Assembly: GCF_007035645.1 (NCBI RefSeq)
Contig: NZ_AP019632.1
Location: 2,976,001-3,040,000, forward strand
DNA: 64,000 bases
Reading direction: 5' to 3'
Source: Enterobacter asburiae
Lineage (GTDB): Bacteria > Pseudomonadota > Gammaproteobacteria > Enterobacterales > Enterobacteriaceae
Of the stretch, positions 19,433 through 33,271 are shown in pieces. Each line of letters begins with the position of its first letter. The first letter of the stretch is position 1. The translations under genes and the position numbers were made by a program. Under the pieces are notes generated by a model. It was not told where the DNA came from and made no database searches. It saw only the letters and a list, made by a program, of their open reading frames with translations.

Positions 19433-21877
19433 TTAAACCTTTTCAACCTGGACAAGGTTTGTGTGGGATGGGTTGCCCTTCGCCAGCGGCGACGGACGCT
19501 GCGTGGTCAGCACGTTAATACTGCCCGCCTGGTCGATGCGGTTGGCATCAGGGTTGTACCAGGCCCCTTCCCCCAGCGCCACCACGCCTGGCATCATGCG
19601 CGGCGTCACTTTGGCCTCAATGTGCACCTCGCCGCGGCCGTTGAAGATACGCACGCGATCGCCATTGCTGATGCCGCGTGCTTTGGCATCCATCGGGTTG
19701 ATCCACATCTCCTGACGGCAGGCGGCCTTGAGTACGTCGACGTTACCGTAGGTGGAGTGCACGCGCGCTTTGTAGTGGAAACCTGTCAGCTGCAGCGGGA
19801 ATTTCGCCGTCAGCGGATCGTTATAGTTCTCGAAACCTGGCGTGTAGATCGGCAGCGGATCGATAACGTCCCCTTCCGGCAGCTCCCAGGTCGACGCGAT
19901 TTTTGCCAGCTCTTCTGAGTAGATTTCGATTTTGCCCGACGGCGTGGTCAGCGGGTTCGCCTGCGGATCTTCACGGAACGCTTTGTACGCCACGTGGTGC
20001 CCTTCCGGATCGCGCTGTTTGTACATACCCTGCTTACGGAAGGTATCGAAATCAGGCAGGTCAGGGACCGCCTTACGGGAGAGTTCATGCAGATGGCGCA
20101 TCCACCCTTCCTGAGTACGCCCCTCGGTAAACTGCTGCTCAACGCCAAGACGTTTCGCCAGCTCAGAGGTCATCTCATAAATGGTTTTGCACTCGAAGCG
20201 CGGTTTAATCGCCTGGTCGGTAAAGATCACATAGGACATGTTGCCGCAGGAGGCGTCCAGCGCGAAATCCATCTGCTCAGAGGCCGTGCAGTCCGGCAGC
20301 AGGATATCGGCATATTTCGCCGAGGAGGTCATGTGGCAGTCGATGACCACAATCATCTCGCACTTCTTATCATCCTGCAGGATTTCATGGGTGCGGTTGA
20401 TTTCGGAGTGCTGGTTGATGAGACAGTTACCGGCATAGTTCCAGATCATCTTGATCGGCACGTCCAGCTTGTCCTTGCCGCGCACGCCGTCGCGCAGGGC
20501 GGTCATTTCAGGACCACGTTCGATCGCATCGGTCCACATAAACATGGAGATGCTGGTCTGAACAGGGTTATCCAGCGTAGGCATACGTTCAAACGGCACT
20601 TCATACGAGCCTTCACGCGCGCCGGTGTTACCGCCGTGAATACCGACGTTGCCGGTCAGAATGGAGAGCATGGAGATGGCGCGAGTCGCGATTTCGCCGT
20701 TCGCATGGCGCTGCGGTCCCCAGCCCTGGCTGATGTAGGCCGGTTTGGCCGAGCCAATCTCACGCGCCAGCTGAACGATACGCTCGGGCGGAATACCGGT
20801 GATGGTGGACGCCCACTCGGGCGTTTTCGCCACGCCGTCGCTGCCCTGCCCGAGAATATAGGCTTTGTAATGACCGTTAGCAGGCGCGCTGGCTGGCAGG
20901 GTTTTCTCGTCATAGCCGACGCAGTATTTATCCAGGAAAGGCTGATCGACGAGGTTTTCTGTGATCATTACCCACGCAAGCGCCGAGACCAGCGCTGCAT
21001 CTGTACCCGGACGGATTGGGATCCACTCGTCTTCACGTCCGGCGCCGGTGTCGGTATAGCGCGGATCGATAATGATCATGCGGGCATTGGATTTGGCGCG
21101 GGCCTGTTCGAGGTAATAGGTTACCCCGCCGCCGCTCATGCGGGTTTCGCCCGGGTTGTTACCGAACAGGACGACCAACTTACTGTTTTCGATATCGGAC
21201 GGGCTGTTGCCGTCCGCCCAGCCGCCGTAGGTGTAGTTCAGGCCCGCAGCAATCTGCGCCGATGAGTAGTCACCATAGTGATTAAGATAACCACCGCAGC
21301 AGTTCATCAGACGTGCCACCAGCGTTTTACCCGGTGGCCAGGAGCGGGTCAGCGTACCGCCGAGCGTCCCGGTGCCGTAGTTCAGGTAGATGGATTCGTT
21401 GCCATACTCTTTGATAAGGCGCTGCATATTGGTGGCGATAATGTCGTAGGCTTCATCCCAGCTAATCCGCTCGAACTTCCCTTCCCCACGCTTACCGACG
21501 CGCTTCATCGGATATTTCAGGCGGTCCGGATTATACACGCGACGACGCATGGAGCGGCCGCGCAAGCAGGCGCGAACCTGATGTAACCCTTCATAGTTAT
21601 CGTCCCCGGTATTGTCGGTTTCGACATATTTTATTTCGCCGTCCACCACATGCATACGCAGCGGACAACGGCTACCGCAGTTTACGGTACAGGCACTCCA
21701 CACCACTTTTTCCGGAGCTGAGGCTGGGGATAGTGCATCAGCCGCTGAGGCCAGTCGGGTAAAAGGAAGCGTGAAGGCGCTGCTGGCTACGGCCAGGCCG
21801 CCTATTGCCGTGGTTTTCATCAACCCACGGCGAGTGACCTCGGCAGCCATTAATGCTTCAGGCGCGTTGATTTTCAT
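19433..21877 (-). CDS. dmsA: DMSO reductase catalytic subunit A (molybdopterin)
   Basis: Terminal reductase for dimethyl sulfoxide and trimethylamine N-oxide in anaerobic respiration. The 814-residue precursor carries a twin-arginine signal (TRRGLMK at residues 15-21, cleavage near ASA/ADA at 45). A CxxxCxxxC-type cluster-binding segment follows (CTVNCGSRCPLRMHVVDG), and the bis-molybdopterin domain with YGDYSSAQIAAG just after LNHYGD. The protein is folded and exported by Tat as DmsAB. Same length as the E. coli enzyme. A FNR-like site lies upstream. Confidence 0.98.
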   Translation of the reverse strand: MKINAPEALMAAEVTRRGLMKTTAIGGLAVASSAFTLPFTRLASAADALSPASAPEKVVWSACTVNCGSRCPLRMHVVDGEIKYVETDNTGDDNYEGLHQVRACLRGRSMRRRVYNPDRLKYPMKRVGKRGEGKFERISWDEAYDIIATNMQRLIKEYGNESIYLNYGTGTLGGTLTRSWPPGKTLVARLMNCCGGYLNHYGDYSSAQIAAGLNYTYGGWADGNSPSDIENSKLVVLFGNNPGETRMSGGGVTYYLEQARAKSNARMIIIDPRYTDTGAGREDEWIPIRPGTDAALVSALAWVMITENLVDQPFLDKYCVGYDEKTLPASAPANGHYKAYILGQGSDGVAKTPEWASTITGIPPERIVQLAREIGSAKPAYISQGWGPQRHANGEIATRAISMLSILTGNVGIHGGNTGAREGSYEVPFERMPTLDNPVQTSISMFMWTDAIERGPEMTALRDGVRGKDKLDVPIKMIWNYAGNCLINQHSEINRTHEILQDDKKCEMIVVIDCHMTSSAKYADILLPDCTASEQMDFALDASCGNMSYVIFTDQAIKPRFECKTIYEMTSELAKRLGVEQQFTEGRTQEGWMRHLHELSRKAVPDLPDFDTFRKQGMYKQRDPEGHHVAYKAFREDPQANPLTTPSGKIEIYSEELAKIASTWELPEGDVIDPLPIYTPGFENYNDPLTAKFPLQLTGFHYKARVHSTYGNVDVLKAACRQEMWINPMDAKARGISNGDRVRIFNGRGEVHIEAKVTPRMMPGVVALGEGAWYNPDANRIDQAGSINVLTTQRPSPLAKGNPSHTNLVQVEKV

Positions 21878-21993
21878 AGAGACTCACTTTGGTTGCTCAC
21901 AAAGAAAAGAATGGCGGCGCAAACCGCTATGTAGTTTTATATACAACGATTTTTTACGTAATCAGCTTTTTATGCTGACTTTCATTCGGAGGA

Positions 21994-22034
21994 GTATTAC
22001 TACTTTAGAGGGAGGGGGTATTGCGTCGTGTCAA
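21994..22034 (-). promoter_or_regulatory. Candidate FNR-dependent dmsA promoter
   Basis: On the minus strand a FNR-like dyad TTGAC-ACGA-CGCAA (22021-22034, 7 of 10 consensus positions) is followed by a possible -10 TAATAC (21994-21999). The predicted start would be near 21987, putting the dyad at about -41, the class II position. This agrees with known FNR control of dms in E. coli but is judged by eye only. Confidence 0.5.
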
Positions 22035-22044
22035 TTCAGAGGCA

Positions 22045-22072
22045 TAAAAAAAGCGCCCAAAGGCGCTTTTTT
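22045..22072 (-). terminator. Terminator after serS
   Basis: Stem AAGCGCC/GGCGCTT (loop CAAA) extended by A and T runs on both sides (22045-22072), 17 bases beyond the serS stop. It separates serS from the dmsA promoter. Confidence 0.88.
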
Positions 22073-22088
22073 GTTGTGAGGCAAAGAA

Positions 22089-23402
<1,314 letters not shown>

Positions 23403-23473
23403 TTAAAATAGGAAAATGTGACCACAGCCTGCGGCCACAAGGATACATTGCCAACATTACCGCAACGATTGAA

Positions 23474-24817
23474 CTAACGGTAGCGTTTTATAGGGCTATT
23501 TTGATCCTGTCCGGCGAGCCAGGTGAGCTTTTCACCAATCTTGCCTTCAAGACCTCTGTTTGTGGGGTGATAATAGCGCGTTTGTGCCATCTCCTGCGGG
23601 AAATATTCCTCCCCGGCAGCGTAGGCATTGGGTTCATCATGAGCGTAACGATACTCCTGCCCATACCCCATCTCTTTCATCAGTTTGGTCGGCGCGTTAC
23701 GCAGGTGAACCGGCACATCGTAGTCCGGACGTTCACGCGCGTCGGACATCGCCGCTTTAAAGGCGGTATAAACCGCATTGCTTTTCGGCGCGCAGGCCAG
23801 ATAAACAATCGCCTGCGCAATGGCACGTTCGCCTTCCGCAGGTCCAACGCGGGTGAAGCAGTCCCAGGCCGACAGCGCAACCTGCATGGCGCGAGGATCG
23901 GCATTGCCGACATCTTCTGACGCAATCGCCAGACAGCGACGCGCGACATATAAAGGATCGCCGCCCGCAGTGATAATGCGCGCGTACCAGTAAAGCGCCG
24001 CATCCGGCGCGCTGCCGCGCACGGACTTATGCAGCGCCGAGATCAGGTCGTAAAAACGGTCGCCTTTGTTATCGAAACGCGCGCTGCGCTCCCCCGCAAT
24101 CTCGGTGAGCAGTTCCGGTTTCAGCACCCGCTTCCCGGCATCGTCGATTTCGGCCATATCGGCCATCATTTCCAGCGTGTTCAGCGCACGCCGCGCATCA
24201 CCGTTGACCAGCTCGGCAATCGCACGACGCGTGTCGTCAGGCAGAACGATATCCTGCCCGCCGTAGCCGCGCGCTTTGTCGTCCATCGCCTGGGTGAGAA
24301 CCTTTTCGATATCCTCGGTGGTGAGCGATTTGAGCAGGTAAACGCGCGCGCGGGAAAGCAGCGCCGAGTTCAGTTCAAACGATGGGTTTTCGGTGGTCGC
24401 ACCGATGAAGAAGATCGTGCCGTCTTCAATATGCGGCAGGAAGGCATCCTGCTGGCTCTTGTTGAAGCGGTGGACTTCGTCCACGAAGAGGATGGTGCGC
24501 CGCCCGGCATTGCGGTTCTGCCGCGCACGCTCGATCGCCTCGCGGATCTCTTTCACGCCAGAGGTTACCGCCGAAATACGTTCAACGTCCGCATTGGCAT
24601 AGCGGGCGATCACTTCTGCAAGCGTGGTCTTGCCGGTGCCAGGGGGGCCCCAGAGGATCATGGAGTGAAGATGCCCGGCCTCAATGGCGCGCGGCAATGG
24701 CTTACCGGCAGCCAGCAGATGCTGCTGGCCGATGTACTGCGCTAAATTTTCTGGCCGCATACGAGCGGCCAGAGGTTGAAACGCGTTATCTGAAAAATCG
24801 AGCGACAGATTGCCCAC
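23474..24817 (-). CDS. rarA: RarA (MgsA) replication-associated recombination AAA+ protein
   Basis: Tetrameric AAA+ ATPase related to clamp loaders, acting at stalled replication forks. In 447 residues the Walker [10 protein letters not shown] is at about residues 57-65, Walker B VDEVHRF near 111, and sensor 1 [12 protein letters not shown]. The C-terminal half has the MgsA oligomerisation domain (RARVYLL onwards, [19 protein letters not shown]). It begins 9 bases after the lolA stop, so lolA-rarA form an operon, with serS behind. Confidence 0.97.
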   Translation of the reverse strand: MGNLSLDFSDNAFQPLAARMRPENLAQYIGQQHLLAAGKPLPRAIEAGHLHSMILWGPPGTGKTTLAEVIARYANADVERISAVTSGVKEIREAIERARQNRNAGRRTILFVDEVHRFNKSQQDAFLPHIEDGTIFFIGATTENPSFELNSALLSRARVYLLKSLTTEDIEKVLTQAMDDKARGYGGQDIVLPDDTRRAIAELVNGDARRALNTLEMMADMAEIDDAGKRVLKPELLTEIAGERSARFDNKGDRFYDLISALHKSVRGSAPDAALYWYARIITAGGDPLYVARRCLAIASEDVGNADPRAMQVALSAWDCFTRVGPAEGERAIAQAIVYLACAPKSNAVYTAFKAAMSDARERPDYDVPVHLRNAPTKLMKEMGYGQEYRYAHDEPNAYAAGEEYFPQEMAQTRYYHPTNRGLEGKIGEKLTWLAGQDQNSPIKRYR

Positions 24818-24826
24818 TCACGCCTC

Positions 24827-25441
24827 TTACTTATTGCGTTGGTCGTCCACCGTTACGCCCTGCGGCGGGGTAAAGGTGAATTTCGATGCATCAACGGCGC
24901 CGTTTTGCTGAGACTTGAGCTGGTAGCTGCTGCGCTGATCGTCCTGCTCAACCGCGCCAAACTGATTAATCGTACCGTTGGTGCTTACGTTAATGGTGAA
25001 CTGCTTCAGGTTGCCGTTACTGCCTTTCGGCGTCAGGACAAACTCGTCACCCGTCTGTTTAATATTGTACTGCTGCCAGTCGCTGGACTGGTTACGGGCA
25101 ATCAGCATAAACGGTGTATTGCTGGTGGCATCTTTCAGCCAGGTGGCCGTAGCCTGCTCAACAAACGGGTTGAAGAACCATAAGGTTTTACCGTCAGAGA
25201 CCAGGATGCTTTCATCCGGCTGGGTCATGTGCCAGTTGAACAGATTCGGGCGTTTTACCCACAAATCTCCCTGACCTTCCTGCACCGCGTTACCGCTGCC
25301 GTCAGTCACTTTTTGCGTGAAGCTGGCGTGGAAGCTGCTTACTTTATCCAGTCGGCTTTTAAGGTCGCTGGCCGCATCAGCCCAGACGCTGCTGGCGACA
25401 AAACTGGTGAGTAATGCACAGGCGATGGCGATTTTTTTCAT
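24827..25441 (-). CDS. lolA: Outer-membrane lipoprotein chaperone LolA
   Basis: Periplasmic carrier that takes lipoproteins from LolCDE to LolB. The 204-residue precursor has a 21-residue signal peptide ending SSVWA/DAAS. The mature part shows [19 protein letters not shown] and the lipid-cradle strands [19 protein letters not shown]. The start ATG at 25439-25441 has an AAGGAAT ribosome site. It lies 128 bases after ftsK, with a GC-rich hairpin in the gap that lacks a T tract. Confidence 0.97.
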   Translation of the reverse strand: MKKIAIACALLTSFVASSVWADAASDLKSRLDKVSSFHASFTQKVTDGSGNAVQEGQGDLWVKRPNLFNWHMTQPDESILVSDGKTLWFFNPFVEQATATWLKDATSNTPFMLIARNQSSDWQQYNIKQTGDEFVLTPKGSNGNLKQFTINVSTNGTINQFGAVEQDDQRSSYQLKSQQNGAVDASKFTFTPPQGVTVDDQRNK

Positions 25442-25569
25442 TGTTATTCCTTAAAATACGTCTTCCCGATATGGGGTTTCCGTCTTCTATTCTGGACCTG
25501 CCCGAAGGCAGGCGACAGAAGAAAATGCTTAATTTTGGCTGATTTACCCTTCTTTGCAATCGCTGAAGG

Positions 25570-28500
25570 TTAATCAAACGGCGGTGGTGCCAGCACCTCG
25601 CGGTTACCGTTATGCCCCTGCTCGCTCACAATGCCCTGCGCTTCCATCTGCTCGATGATGCGCGCTGCGCGGTTATAGCCGATGCGGAACTGACGCTGCA
25701 CGCCTGAGATGGACGCTTTGCGTTTTTCGGTAACGAAGTTAACCGCCTGATCGAATAACGGATCCAGCTCTTCGCCGCCGTCGAAGCCACCGCCGCCGCC
25801 TTCGCTTTCCGTGTCGCTGGTAATACCGTCAACGTATTGCGGACGACCGCGCGCTTTCCAGTCCTGCACGACGGCGTGAACTTCCTCATCGCGGACGAAC
25901 GCACCGTGGACACGCACCGGAGAGGTGGAGTTCGGGCCGGAATAGAGCATGTCACCCATACCCAGCAGCGACTCTGCGCCGCCCTGGTCAAGAATGGTAC
26001 GGGAGTCAATTTTACTGGATACGGTAAAGGCGATACGCGTCGGGATGTTCGCTTTGATAAGACCAGTGATAACGTCCACGGAAGGACGCTGGGTCGCCAG
26101 CACAAGGTGAATACCGGCCGCACGCGCTTTCTGCGCCAGACGGGCAATCAACTCTTCTACTTTCTTACCGACGGTCATCATAAGGTCAGCGAATTCATCA
26201 ACCAGCACGACGATATAAGGCAGTTTTTCCAGCACCGGATGCTGAGCATCCATGCTGTCACCCGGCTTCCAGTAAGGATCCGGGATCGGACGCCCCATGC
26301 GCACAGCCTGGGCAATTTTCTCGTTATACCCGGCCAGGTTACGCACGCCCAACGCAGACATCAGCTTGTAGCGGCGTTCCATCTCGTTGACGCTCCAGCG
26401 CAGGGCGTTGGCGGCGTCCTTCATATCGGTGACCACTTCGGTCAGCAGATGCGGGATGCCTTCGTAGACCGACAGTTCGAGCATTTTCGGGTCGATCATA
26501 ATGAAACGCACATCTTCCGGCTGCGCTTTATAGAGCATGCTGAGGATCATGGCGTTCACACCGACAGACTTACCGGAACCGGTGGTACCTGCTACCAGCA
26601 GGTGAGGCATTTTGGCGAGATCCGCGACTACCGGATCGCCAGCGATATCTTTACCCAGCACCACGGTCAGCGGAGATGGGTTATCGCGGAATTTGGTGTT
26701 ATCCAGCACTTCACGCAGGTAGACGGTCTGACGTTTCTTGTTCGGCAGCTCAAGGCCAACGTACGGTTTGCCCGGTATCACTTCCACCACTCGCACCGCA
26801 ACGGTCGAGAGAGAACGCGCCAGGTCGCGGGACAGGTTGGAAATACGCGCGGCTTTAACGCCAGGCGCCAGGTTCAGTTCAAAACGGGTGATCACAGGAC
26901 CCGGCGAGTAGTTCACCACGTCCGCCTTGATGCGGAAGTCAGCCAGACGCGCTTCAACCAGACGCGCCATCTGCTCCAGCGCGAAGGTATCGACCGGCTC
27001 CACTTCTGACGGCGGAGGCGTTAACAGATCCAGCGACGGCAGCGGAGTGCTTGGACGCTGCAGCGGACGGCTGTCACCGTTACGCATCAGCAGCGGGTGA
27101 ATCAGACTTTCCTGCGGCTGAGGCGCAGGCTGCTGGAACTGCGGCGGCTGTGGTGGCTGCTGCGGTTGCTGAACAGGTTGATGCGGCTGCGCGTAGGCCT
27201 GTGGTGCCGGCTGCTGGCGCACAGGCTCAGCTTCCGGCATCACGCTCGGGGTAAATAAAGGCTCGCTCGGGCCATCATCCACCAGATCCTTCATCGGCGA
27301 GAATTCAAAATCAGACAGCGAGAACGGATTTGCACCAGCCGGTTGTTCACCGGAATAGCGCTGCTGCTGGGTGGCGGCGAACTGGCGTGCCAGTTCTGCT
27401 TCAGCCGCGTCATCTTCGTCTTCCAGCATAGGTTCATCGTGCTGGTATTCATTACCGTAGCGCTGATTCTGCTGCGCGGCGAACTGACGGGCCAGCTCGT
27501 CCTGCTGCATTTCATCGGCGTCATCTTCGTACTCAGGCTCGCGCGCTTTCTCTTCCGCCATACGCTGGGAAGGCAGCTTGATGCCATAAGAGGCAAGCTC
27601 ACGGCGGGTTGGAACGCGAACGCGGTTAGGGCGAGGCAGTTGCGGACCAATCCCCTCCTTCACCTGAGGACGTGGCGCGCCACTGGTTGCCAGGCTAAAA
27701 ACAGGTGCAGCCACGGCAGCGGCCGCGGTAGCCTGCTTCACGCTTTCCGCTACGGGTGCGACTGCAGGCGTCGGGTCGATCGGTGGAACGGAAACAGAAG
27801 GCGCTTTCGTCACCGGCTCCTGCACCGGTTCAGGCACAGGCTGGTACCAGGCCGCCAGCTGCTCGCGTTCACGCGCGCGACGCTCTTCAACTTCTTCAAA
27901 ATAGTACATCGGCGGACGAGAGGGTTTTACCTCTTCCACGATTTCAGGTTCAGGCTGCGGCTCTACATAAGGCTGCACAGGTTCAACCGGTTCAGGCACA
28001 TACTCCTGATAAGGTTGGGCCACAGGCTGTTCATAGTGCGGGGACTCTTGCGGTTCATATGCAGGCTGCGGCGGCTGATATGGCTGCTGCCACTGCTCCT
28101 GCTGCACAGGGATGTAGCTTTCAGGTTCAGGCGCGATAACCGGCTCCGGCGTGTGAACGCCTGGCGCAGTCTGCCAGTCAACCTGAGGCTGCTGAATAAC
28201 GGATTCCGGCGGCGAAACCGGCGCGGATGGCATCACGGCGTCGACAGGCGCGGCATACGCCTGCGCAGCGGTCGTCGCGGCTGCGGCGGCCGCAACCGGC
28301 TCGGTAACCGAATGGCCATTTAACAGCGGATCGTATTCGTCGAAGTCACCCGGAGTGGCCCGGCTGCCGGAGAAGAGCACATCGTCAGGATCGACGGCGA
28401 CACCCGCAGCGCGATACGCCACCTGCTCGTCTTCATCCATGCGTTTACCGGAGAAGAGCGCCGCATCGGTTTTACGCCCCAGCGGGTTGGCAAATTTCTC

Positions 28501-29247
28501 TGCAACACGCTGACGACGCGCCAGCGCGCCGCGCAAAATACGCGCACGACGAGACTCGCGACGCTGCACAGGCGCGTCATCTTCCTCTTCATCTTCGTAT
28601 TCGTCTTCATCAACCCACGTATCGTCACGGCGGGTACGGTTGCTGGCGAAAGTCAGAATGGTGAGGATAAAACTTCCGATCTTCTCAGCAATGCTCACCC
28701 AGGACCAGCCGGTAAACAGCGTCAGCCCGGCCGCCCAGATGCACAGCAGCGCCAGCGTGCCGCCGCTGCTGTGCAGCATCGGCTGCAGCGCAGAACTGAG
28801 TAAACTGCCGATCACTCCGCCAGAGGCGAAGTACCAGATATCATCCGCATTGATTGCCGCCAGCCCGCACGAGGTGAGGATCAGCGCCAGCGCGCCAATC
28901 AGGCGCAGCGACACGGCAAAATAGTCGATGTAATCATCGTTCTGACGATGACGCCACGCAAACCAGCATCCGCCAATGATAATGACGGGAAGGGTGTAGG
29001 CCATCACACCGAAAATGAAGAACAGCGTGTCCGCAAGCCAGGCACCGGGGACACCGCCTAAATTATGGATAGGCTCATGCCATGCAGTTTGTGACCAGCT
29101 GGGATCTGAGGGGTTGAAACTGAGTAAGGCTGCCATCAGCCAGACGGCAAAAAGGGCAATAACAATCAGCAAAGCCTCGAGGAGACGACGTCCGCTGCTT
29201 AGCTTCGATAGTGTGACTTCTTTGTCTTCAGTGTATTCCTGGCTCAA
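25570..29247 (-). CDS. ftsK: DNA translocase FtsK
   Basis: Divisome protein that pumps DNA to the dif site and activates XerCD. The 1225-residue protein has four N-terminal membrane segments (about 24-190), a long Pro/Gln/Glu-rich linker (about 200-750) and the RecA-like motor with Walker [14 protein letters not shown] near residue 890. The C-terminal gamma winged helix reads KOPS (last ~65 residues, with [23 protein letters not shown]). It is about a hundred residues shorter than E. coli FtsK (1329), the difference being in the low-complexity linker, which varies freely between genera. A LexA box lies upstream. Confidence 0.98.
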   Translation of the reverse strand: MSQEYTEDKEVTLSKLSSGRRLLEALLIVIALFAVWLMAALLSFNPSDPSWSQTAWHEPIHNLGGVPGAWLADTLFFIFGVMAYTLPVIIIGGCWFAWRHRQNDDYIDYFAVSLRLIGALALILTSCGLAAINADDIWYFASGGVIGSLLSSALQPMLHSSGGTLALLCIWAAGLTLFTGWSWVSIAEKIGSFILTILTFASNRTRRDDTWVDEDEYEDEEEDDAPVQRRESRRARILRGALARRQRVAEKFANPLGRKTDAALFSGKRMDEDEQVAYRAAGVAVDPDDVLFSGSRATPGDFDEYDPLLNGHSVTEPVAAAAAATTAAQAYAAPVDAVMPSAPVSPPESVIQQPQVDWQTAPGVHTPEPVIAPEPESYIPVQQEQWQQPYQPPQPAYEPQESPHYEQPVAQPYQEYVPEPVEPVQPYVEPQPEPEIVEEVKPSRPPMYYFEEVEERRAREREQLAAWYQPVPEPVQEPVTKAPSVSVPPIDPTPAVAPVAESVKQATAAAAVAAPVFSLATSGAPRPQVKEGIGPQLPRPNRVRVPTRRELASYGIKLPSQRMAEEKAREPEYEDDADEMQQDELARQFAAQQNQRYGNEYQHDEPMLEDEDDAAEAELARQFAATQQQRYSGEQPAGANPFSLSDFEFSPMKDLVDDGPSEPLFTPSVMPEAEPVRQQPAPQAYAQPHQPVQQPQQPPQPPQFQQPAPQPQESLIHPLLMRNGDSRPLQRPSTPLPSLDLLTPPPSEVEPVDTFALEQMARLVEARLADFRIKADVVNYSPGPVITRFELNLAPGVKAARISNLSRDLARSLSTVAVRVVEVIPGKPYVGLELPNKKRQTVYLREVLDNTKFRDNPSPLTVVLGKDIAGDPVVADLAKMPHLLVAGTTGSGKSVGVNAMILSMLYKAQPEDVRFIMIDPKMLELSVYEGIPHLLTEVVTDMKDAANALRWSVNEMERRYKLMSALGVRNLAGYNEKIAQAVRMGRPIPDPYWKPGDSMDAQHPVLEKLPYIVVLVDEFADLMMTVGKKVEELIARLAQKARAAGIHLVLATQRPSVDVITGLIKANIPTRIAFTVSSKIDSRTILDQGGAESLLGMGDMLYSGPNSTSPVRVHGAFVRDEEVHAVVQDWKARGRPQYVDGITSDTESEGGGGGFDGGEELDPLFDQAVNFVTEKRKASISGVQRQFRIGYNRAARIIEQMEAQGIVSEQGHNGNREVLAPPPFD

Positions 29248-29297
29248 AAAAGGCTCTCCAGGTATCAGGCATATCCTGCCTTTTTGCTAAAACGGAC

Positions 29298-29325
29298 AAC
29301 AGCGCCGGGACTCCCCGGCACTGTT
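29298..29325 (-). terminator. Hairpin terminating lrp
   Basis: Stem AACAG-GCCGGG/CCCGGC-CTGTT with one mismatch and a 4-base loop, between the lrp stop and ftsK. It has only a short T content on the exit side, so termination is probable but not certain. Confidence 0.65.
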
Positions 29326-29326
29326 G

Positions 29327-29342
29327 CTGTATGGATTAACAG
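29327..29342 (-). promoter_or_regulatory. LexA (SOS) operator upstream of ftsK
   Basis: Minus-strand sequence CTGTTAATCCATACAG fits the LexA box (CTGT-N8-ACAG) exactly at the conserved ends. From memory it equals the dinH/ftsK operator of E. coli, where the first ftsK promoter is SOS-inducible. It lies 80-95 bases before the ftsK ATG. Confidence 0.88.
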
Positions 29343-29382
29343 GAGTGTAATCAAACTACGCTGATTTTGCACCTGTTCCGTG

Positions 29383-29877
29383 TTAGCGCGTCTTAATAAC
29401 CAGACGATTGCTCTGTTTGACCTCTTCCATCACCACATACGTACGGGTGTCGTTCACGCCTGGCAGACGCAGCAGGGTTTCCCCCAGCAGCTTACGGTAG
29501 GCGGACATATCAGGCACACGGGTTTTCAACAGGTAGTCGAAATCACCGGACACCAGATGACACTCTTGAATTTCTTCAAGTTTTTGTACAGCGGCGTTAA
29601 ATTGCTCAAACACATCCGGCGCACCACGATTCAGAGTAATCTCAACAAATACCAGAAGTGAGGCATCCAGATAATGCGGGTTCAGCAGAGCAGTATAGCC
29701 CTGAATGAAACCCTGTCTTTCCAGTCGGCGCACACGCTCAAGGCACGGCGTCGGGGAAAGTCCCACACGTTTTGAAAGCTCGACGTTGGAAATACGCCCA
29801 TCCTTTTGCAATTCATTAAGAATGTTACGATCGATACGGTCGAGATCTTTGCCAGGGCGCTTCTTGCTATCTACCAT
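29383..29877 (-). CDS. lrp: Leucine-responsive regulatory protein
   Basis: Global regulator of amino-acid metabolism and fimbriae, 164 residues. The N-terminal helix-turn-helix is RISNVELSKRVGLSPTPCLERVRRLE (about residues 30-55). The C-terminal RAM domain senses leucine and forms octamers (VSGDFDYLLKTRVPDMSAYRK). The ATG at 29875-29877 gives the E. coli N terminus MVDSKKRPGKDLDRID; the frame is open to 29928 but nothing supports a longer protein. It is divergent from trxB across a 544-base region that must hold its long leader. Confidence 0.98.
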   Translation of the reverse strand: MVDSKKRPGKDLDRIDRNILNELQKDGRISNVELSKRVGLSPTPCLERVRRLERQGFIQGYTALLNPHYLDASLLVFVEITLNRGAPDVFEQFNAAVQKLEEIQECHLVSGDFDYLLKTRVPDMSAYRKLLGETLLRLPGVNDTRTYVVMEEVKQSNRLVIKTR

Positions 29878-31390
<1,513 letters not shown>

Positions 31391-31418
31391 TCTTTACAAG
31401 TCAGTAACAAACGTAAAT

Positions 31419-31445
31419 AAAGGCGGCGATAAGTCGCCTTTATTG
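31419..31445 (+). terminator. Terminator after trxB
   Basis: Stem AAAGGCG/CGCCTTT with a 9-base loop (31419-31441) followed by a weak T stretch (TATTGT). It separates trxB from cydD. Confidence 0.75.
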
Positions 31446-31504
31446 TCTCCCCGTTGTAACATTGCGCTGCCCAATTTCTAATAACGTCACCTGCAAAGTA
31501 CGCA

Positions 31505-33271
31505 ATGGAAAAAACCCGTCAACAAGAGTTAACACGCTGGCTGAAACAGCAAAGCGTTATTTCCCGCCGCTGGCTTACGATTTCCCGTCTCCTGGGGTTC
31601 GTTAGCGGTCTGTTGATTGTTGCCCAGGCATGGCTGCTGGCCCGCATTCTTAATCACATGATCATGGAGAACATCCCGCGCGAAGCGCTGTTGCTGCCTT
31701 TTATTGTCCTGATCCTGATTTTTATCCTGCGCGCCTGGGTGGTGTGGCTGCGTGAGCGCGTCGGTTTTCACGCCGGACAGCACATCCGCTACGAGATCCG
31801 CCGTCAGGTGCTGGATCGCCTTCAGGAAGCCGGGCCCGCGTGGATCCAGGGTAAACCAGCCGGTAGCTGGGCGACGCTGATCCTTGAGCAGATTGACGAT
31901 ATGCACGACTACTATGCGCGCTATCTGCCGCAAATGGCCCTTGCCGTCTTCGTTCCGCTGCTGATCGCGATCGCCATCTTCCCGGTGAACTGGATGGCTG
32001 CGCTGATTCTGATGGGCACCGCCCCGCTGATCCCGCTGTTTATGGCGCTGGTCGGCATGGGGGCAGCGGATGCCAACCGCCGTAACTTCCTGGCACTGGG
32101 TCGCCTGAGCGGCCATTTCCTCGATCGTCTGCGCGGCATGGAGACGTTACGCATTTTTGGCCGCGGTGAAGCGGAAACCGAAAATATTCGCCGGGCATCG
32201 CAGGACTTTCGTCAGCGCACCATGGAAGTGCTACGCCTCGCCTTCTTGTCTTCCGGCGTACTGGAATTCTTTACCTCGCTGTCTATTGCCCTCGTGGCGG
32301 TCTACTTTGGCTTCTCCTACCTTGGCGCGCTGGATTTCGGCCATTACGGCACGGCGGTGACCCTTTCTGCCGGCTTCCTGGCGCTGATCCTGGCCCCGGA
32401 ATTTTTCCAGCCGCTTCGCGATCTTGGGACCTTCTATCACGCCAAAGCGCAGGCGGTTGGCGCAGCCGATAGCCTGAAAACGTTCCTGGAAACGCCGCTG
32501 GCACACCCGGAGCGCGGTGACGTGACGCTGAATGCTAAAGACCCCGTGACCATCGAAGCACAGGACTTTTCCATTCTGTCACCCGAAGGCAAAGTGCTCG
32601 CGGGTCCGCTGAACTTTACCTTACCTGCCGGACAACGGGTGGTGCTCGTCGGCACCAGCGGTTCCGGTAAAAGCTCGCTGCTGAATGCGCTATCCGGCTT
32701 TATGGCCTACACGGGTTCACTGCGGATCAACAAAACCGAACTGCGCAACCTCGATCCAGACGCCTGGCGTAAACAGCTCAGCTGGGTCGGACAAAACCCG
32801 CAGCTTCCAGCCTCTACGCTGCGTGAAAACGTCCTGCTGGCGCGCCCGGACGCGCGTGAAGATGAACTGCAATCGGTGCTCGACCGCGCCTGGGTCAGCG
32901 AGTTTCTGCCGCTGCTTCCGCAGGGGGTAGATACCGTGGTCGGCGATCAGTCCGCCGGGCTGTCAGTCGGACAGGCGCAGCGCGTAGCCGTTGCCCGCGC
33001 GCTGCTTAACCCATGCCAGCTGATGCTGCTGGATGAGCCCGCCGCCAGCCTGGACGCCCACAGCGAACAGCGCGTAATGGAGGCCCTGAACGCCGCCTCC
33101 CGGCAGCAAACCACCCTGATGGTTACCCATCAGCTGGAGGGGATTGCCGACTGGGACCAGATCTGGGTCATGGAGAACGGCCGTATTGTTGAGCAAGGCG
33201 ATTACGCCTCTCTCGTTGCCGTGCAGGGACCGTTTGCCGCCCTGCTGGCGAACCGTCAGGAGGACATCTGA
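31505..33271 (+). CDS. cydD: CydD, half of the cysteine/glutathione ABC exporter
   Basis: 588-residue ABC half-transporter that with CydC exports cysteine and glutathione to the periplasm, needed for assembly of cytochrome bd and c-type cytochromes. It has an N-terminal six-helix membrane domain (to about residue 330) and an ATPase domain with Walker A VGTSGSGKSS near 376-385. The signature LSVGQAQR and Walker B LMLLDEPAAS follow. The signature motif departs from LSGGQ, as in E. coli CydD. Its stop overlaps the cydC ATG by one base (TGATG), so translation is coupled. Confidence 0.97.
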   Translation: MEKTRQQELTRWLKQQSVISRRWLTISRLLGFVSGLLIVAQAWLLARILNHMIMENIPREALLLPFIVLILIFILRAWVVWLRERVGFHAGQHIRYEIRRQVLDRLQEAGPAWIQGKPAGSWATLILEQIDDMHDYYARYLPQMALAVFVPLLIAIAIFPVNWMAALILMGTAPLIPLFMALVGMGAADANRRNFLALGRLSGHFLDRLRGMETLRIFGRGEAETENIRRASQDFRQRTMEVLRLAFLSSGVLEFFTSLSIALVAVYFGFSYLGALDFGHYGTAVTLSAGFLALILAPEFFQPLRDLGTFYHAKAQAVGAADSLKTFLETPLAHPERGDVTLNAKDPVTIEAQDFSILSPEGKVLAGPLNFTLPAGQRVVLVGTSGSGKSSLLNALSGFMAYTGSLRINKTELRNLDPDAWRKQLSWVGQNPQLPASTLRENVLLARPDAREDELQSVLDRAWVSEFLPLLPQGVDTVVGDQSAGLSVGQAQRVAVARALLNPCQLMLLDEPAASLDAHSEQRVMEALNAASRQQTTLMVTHQLEGIADWDQIWVMENGRIVEQGDYASLVAVQGPFAALLANRQEDI

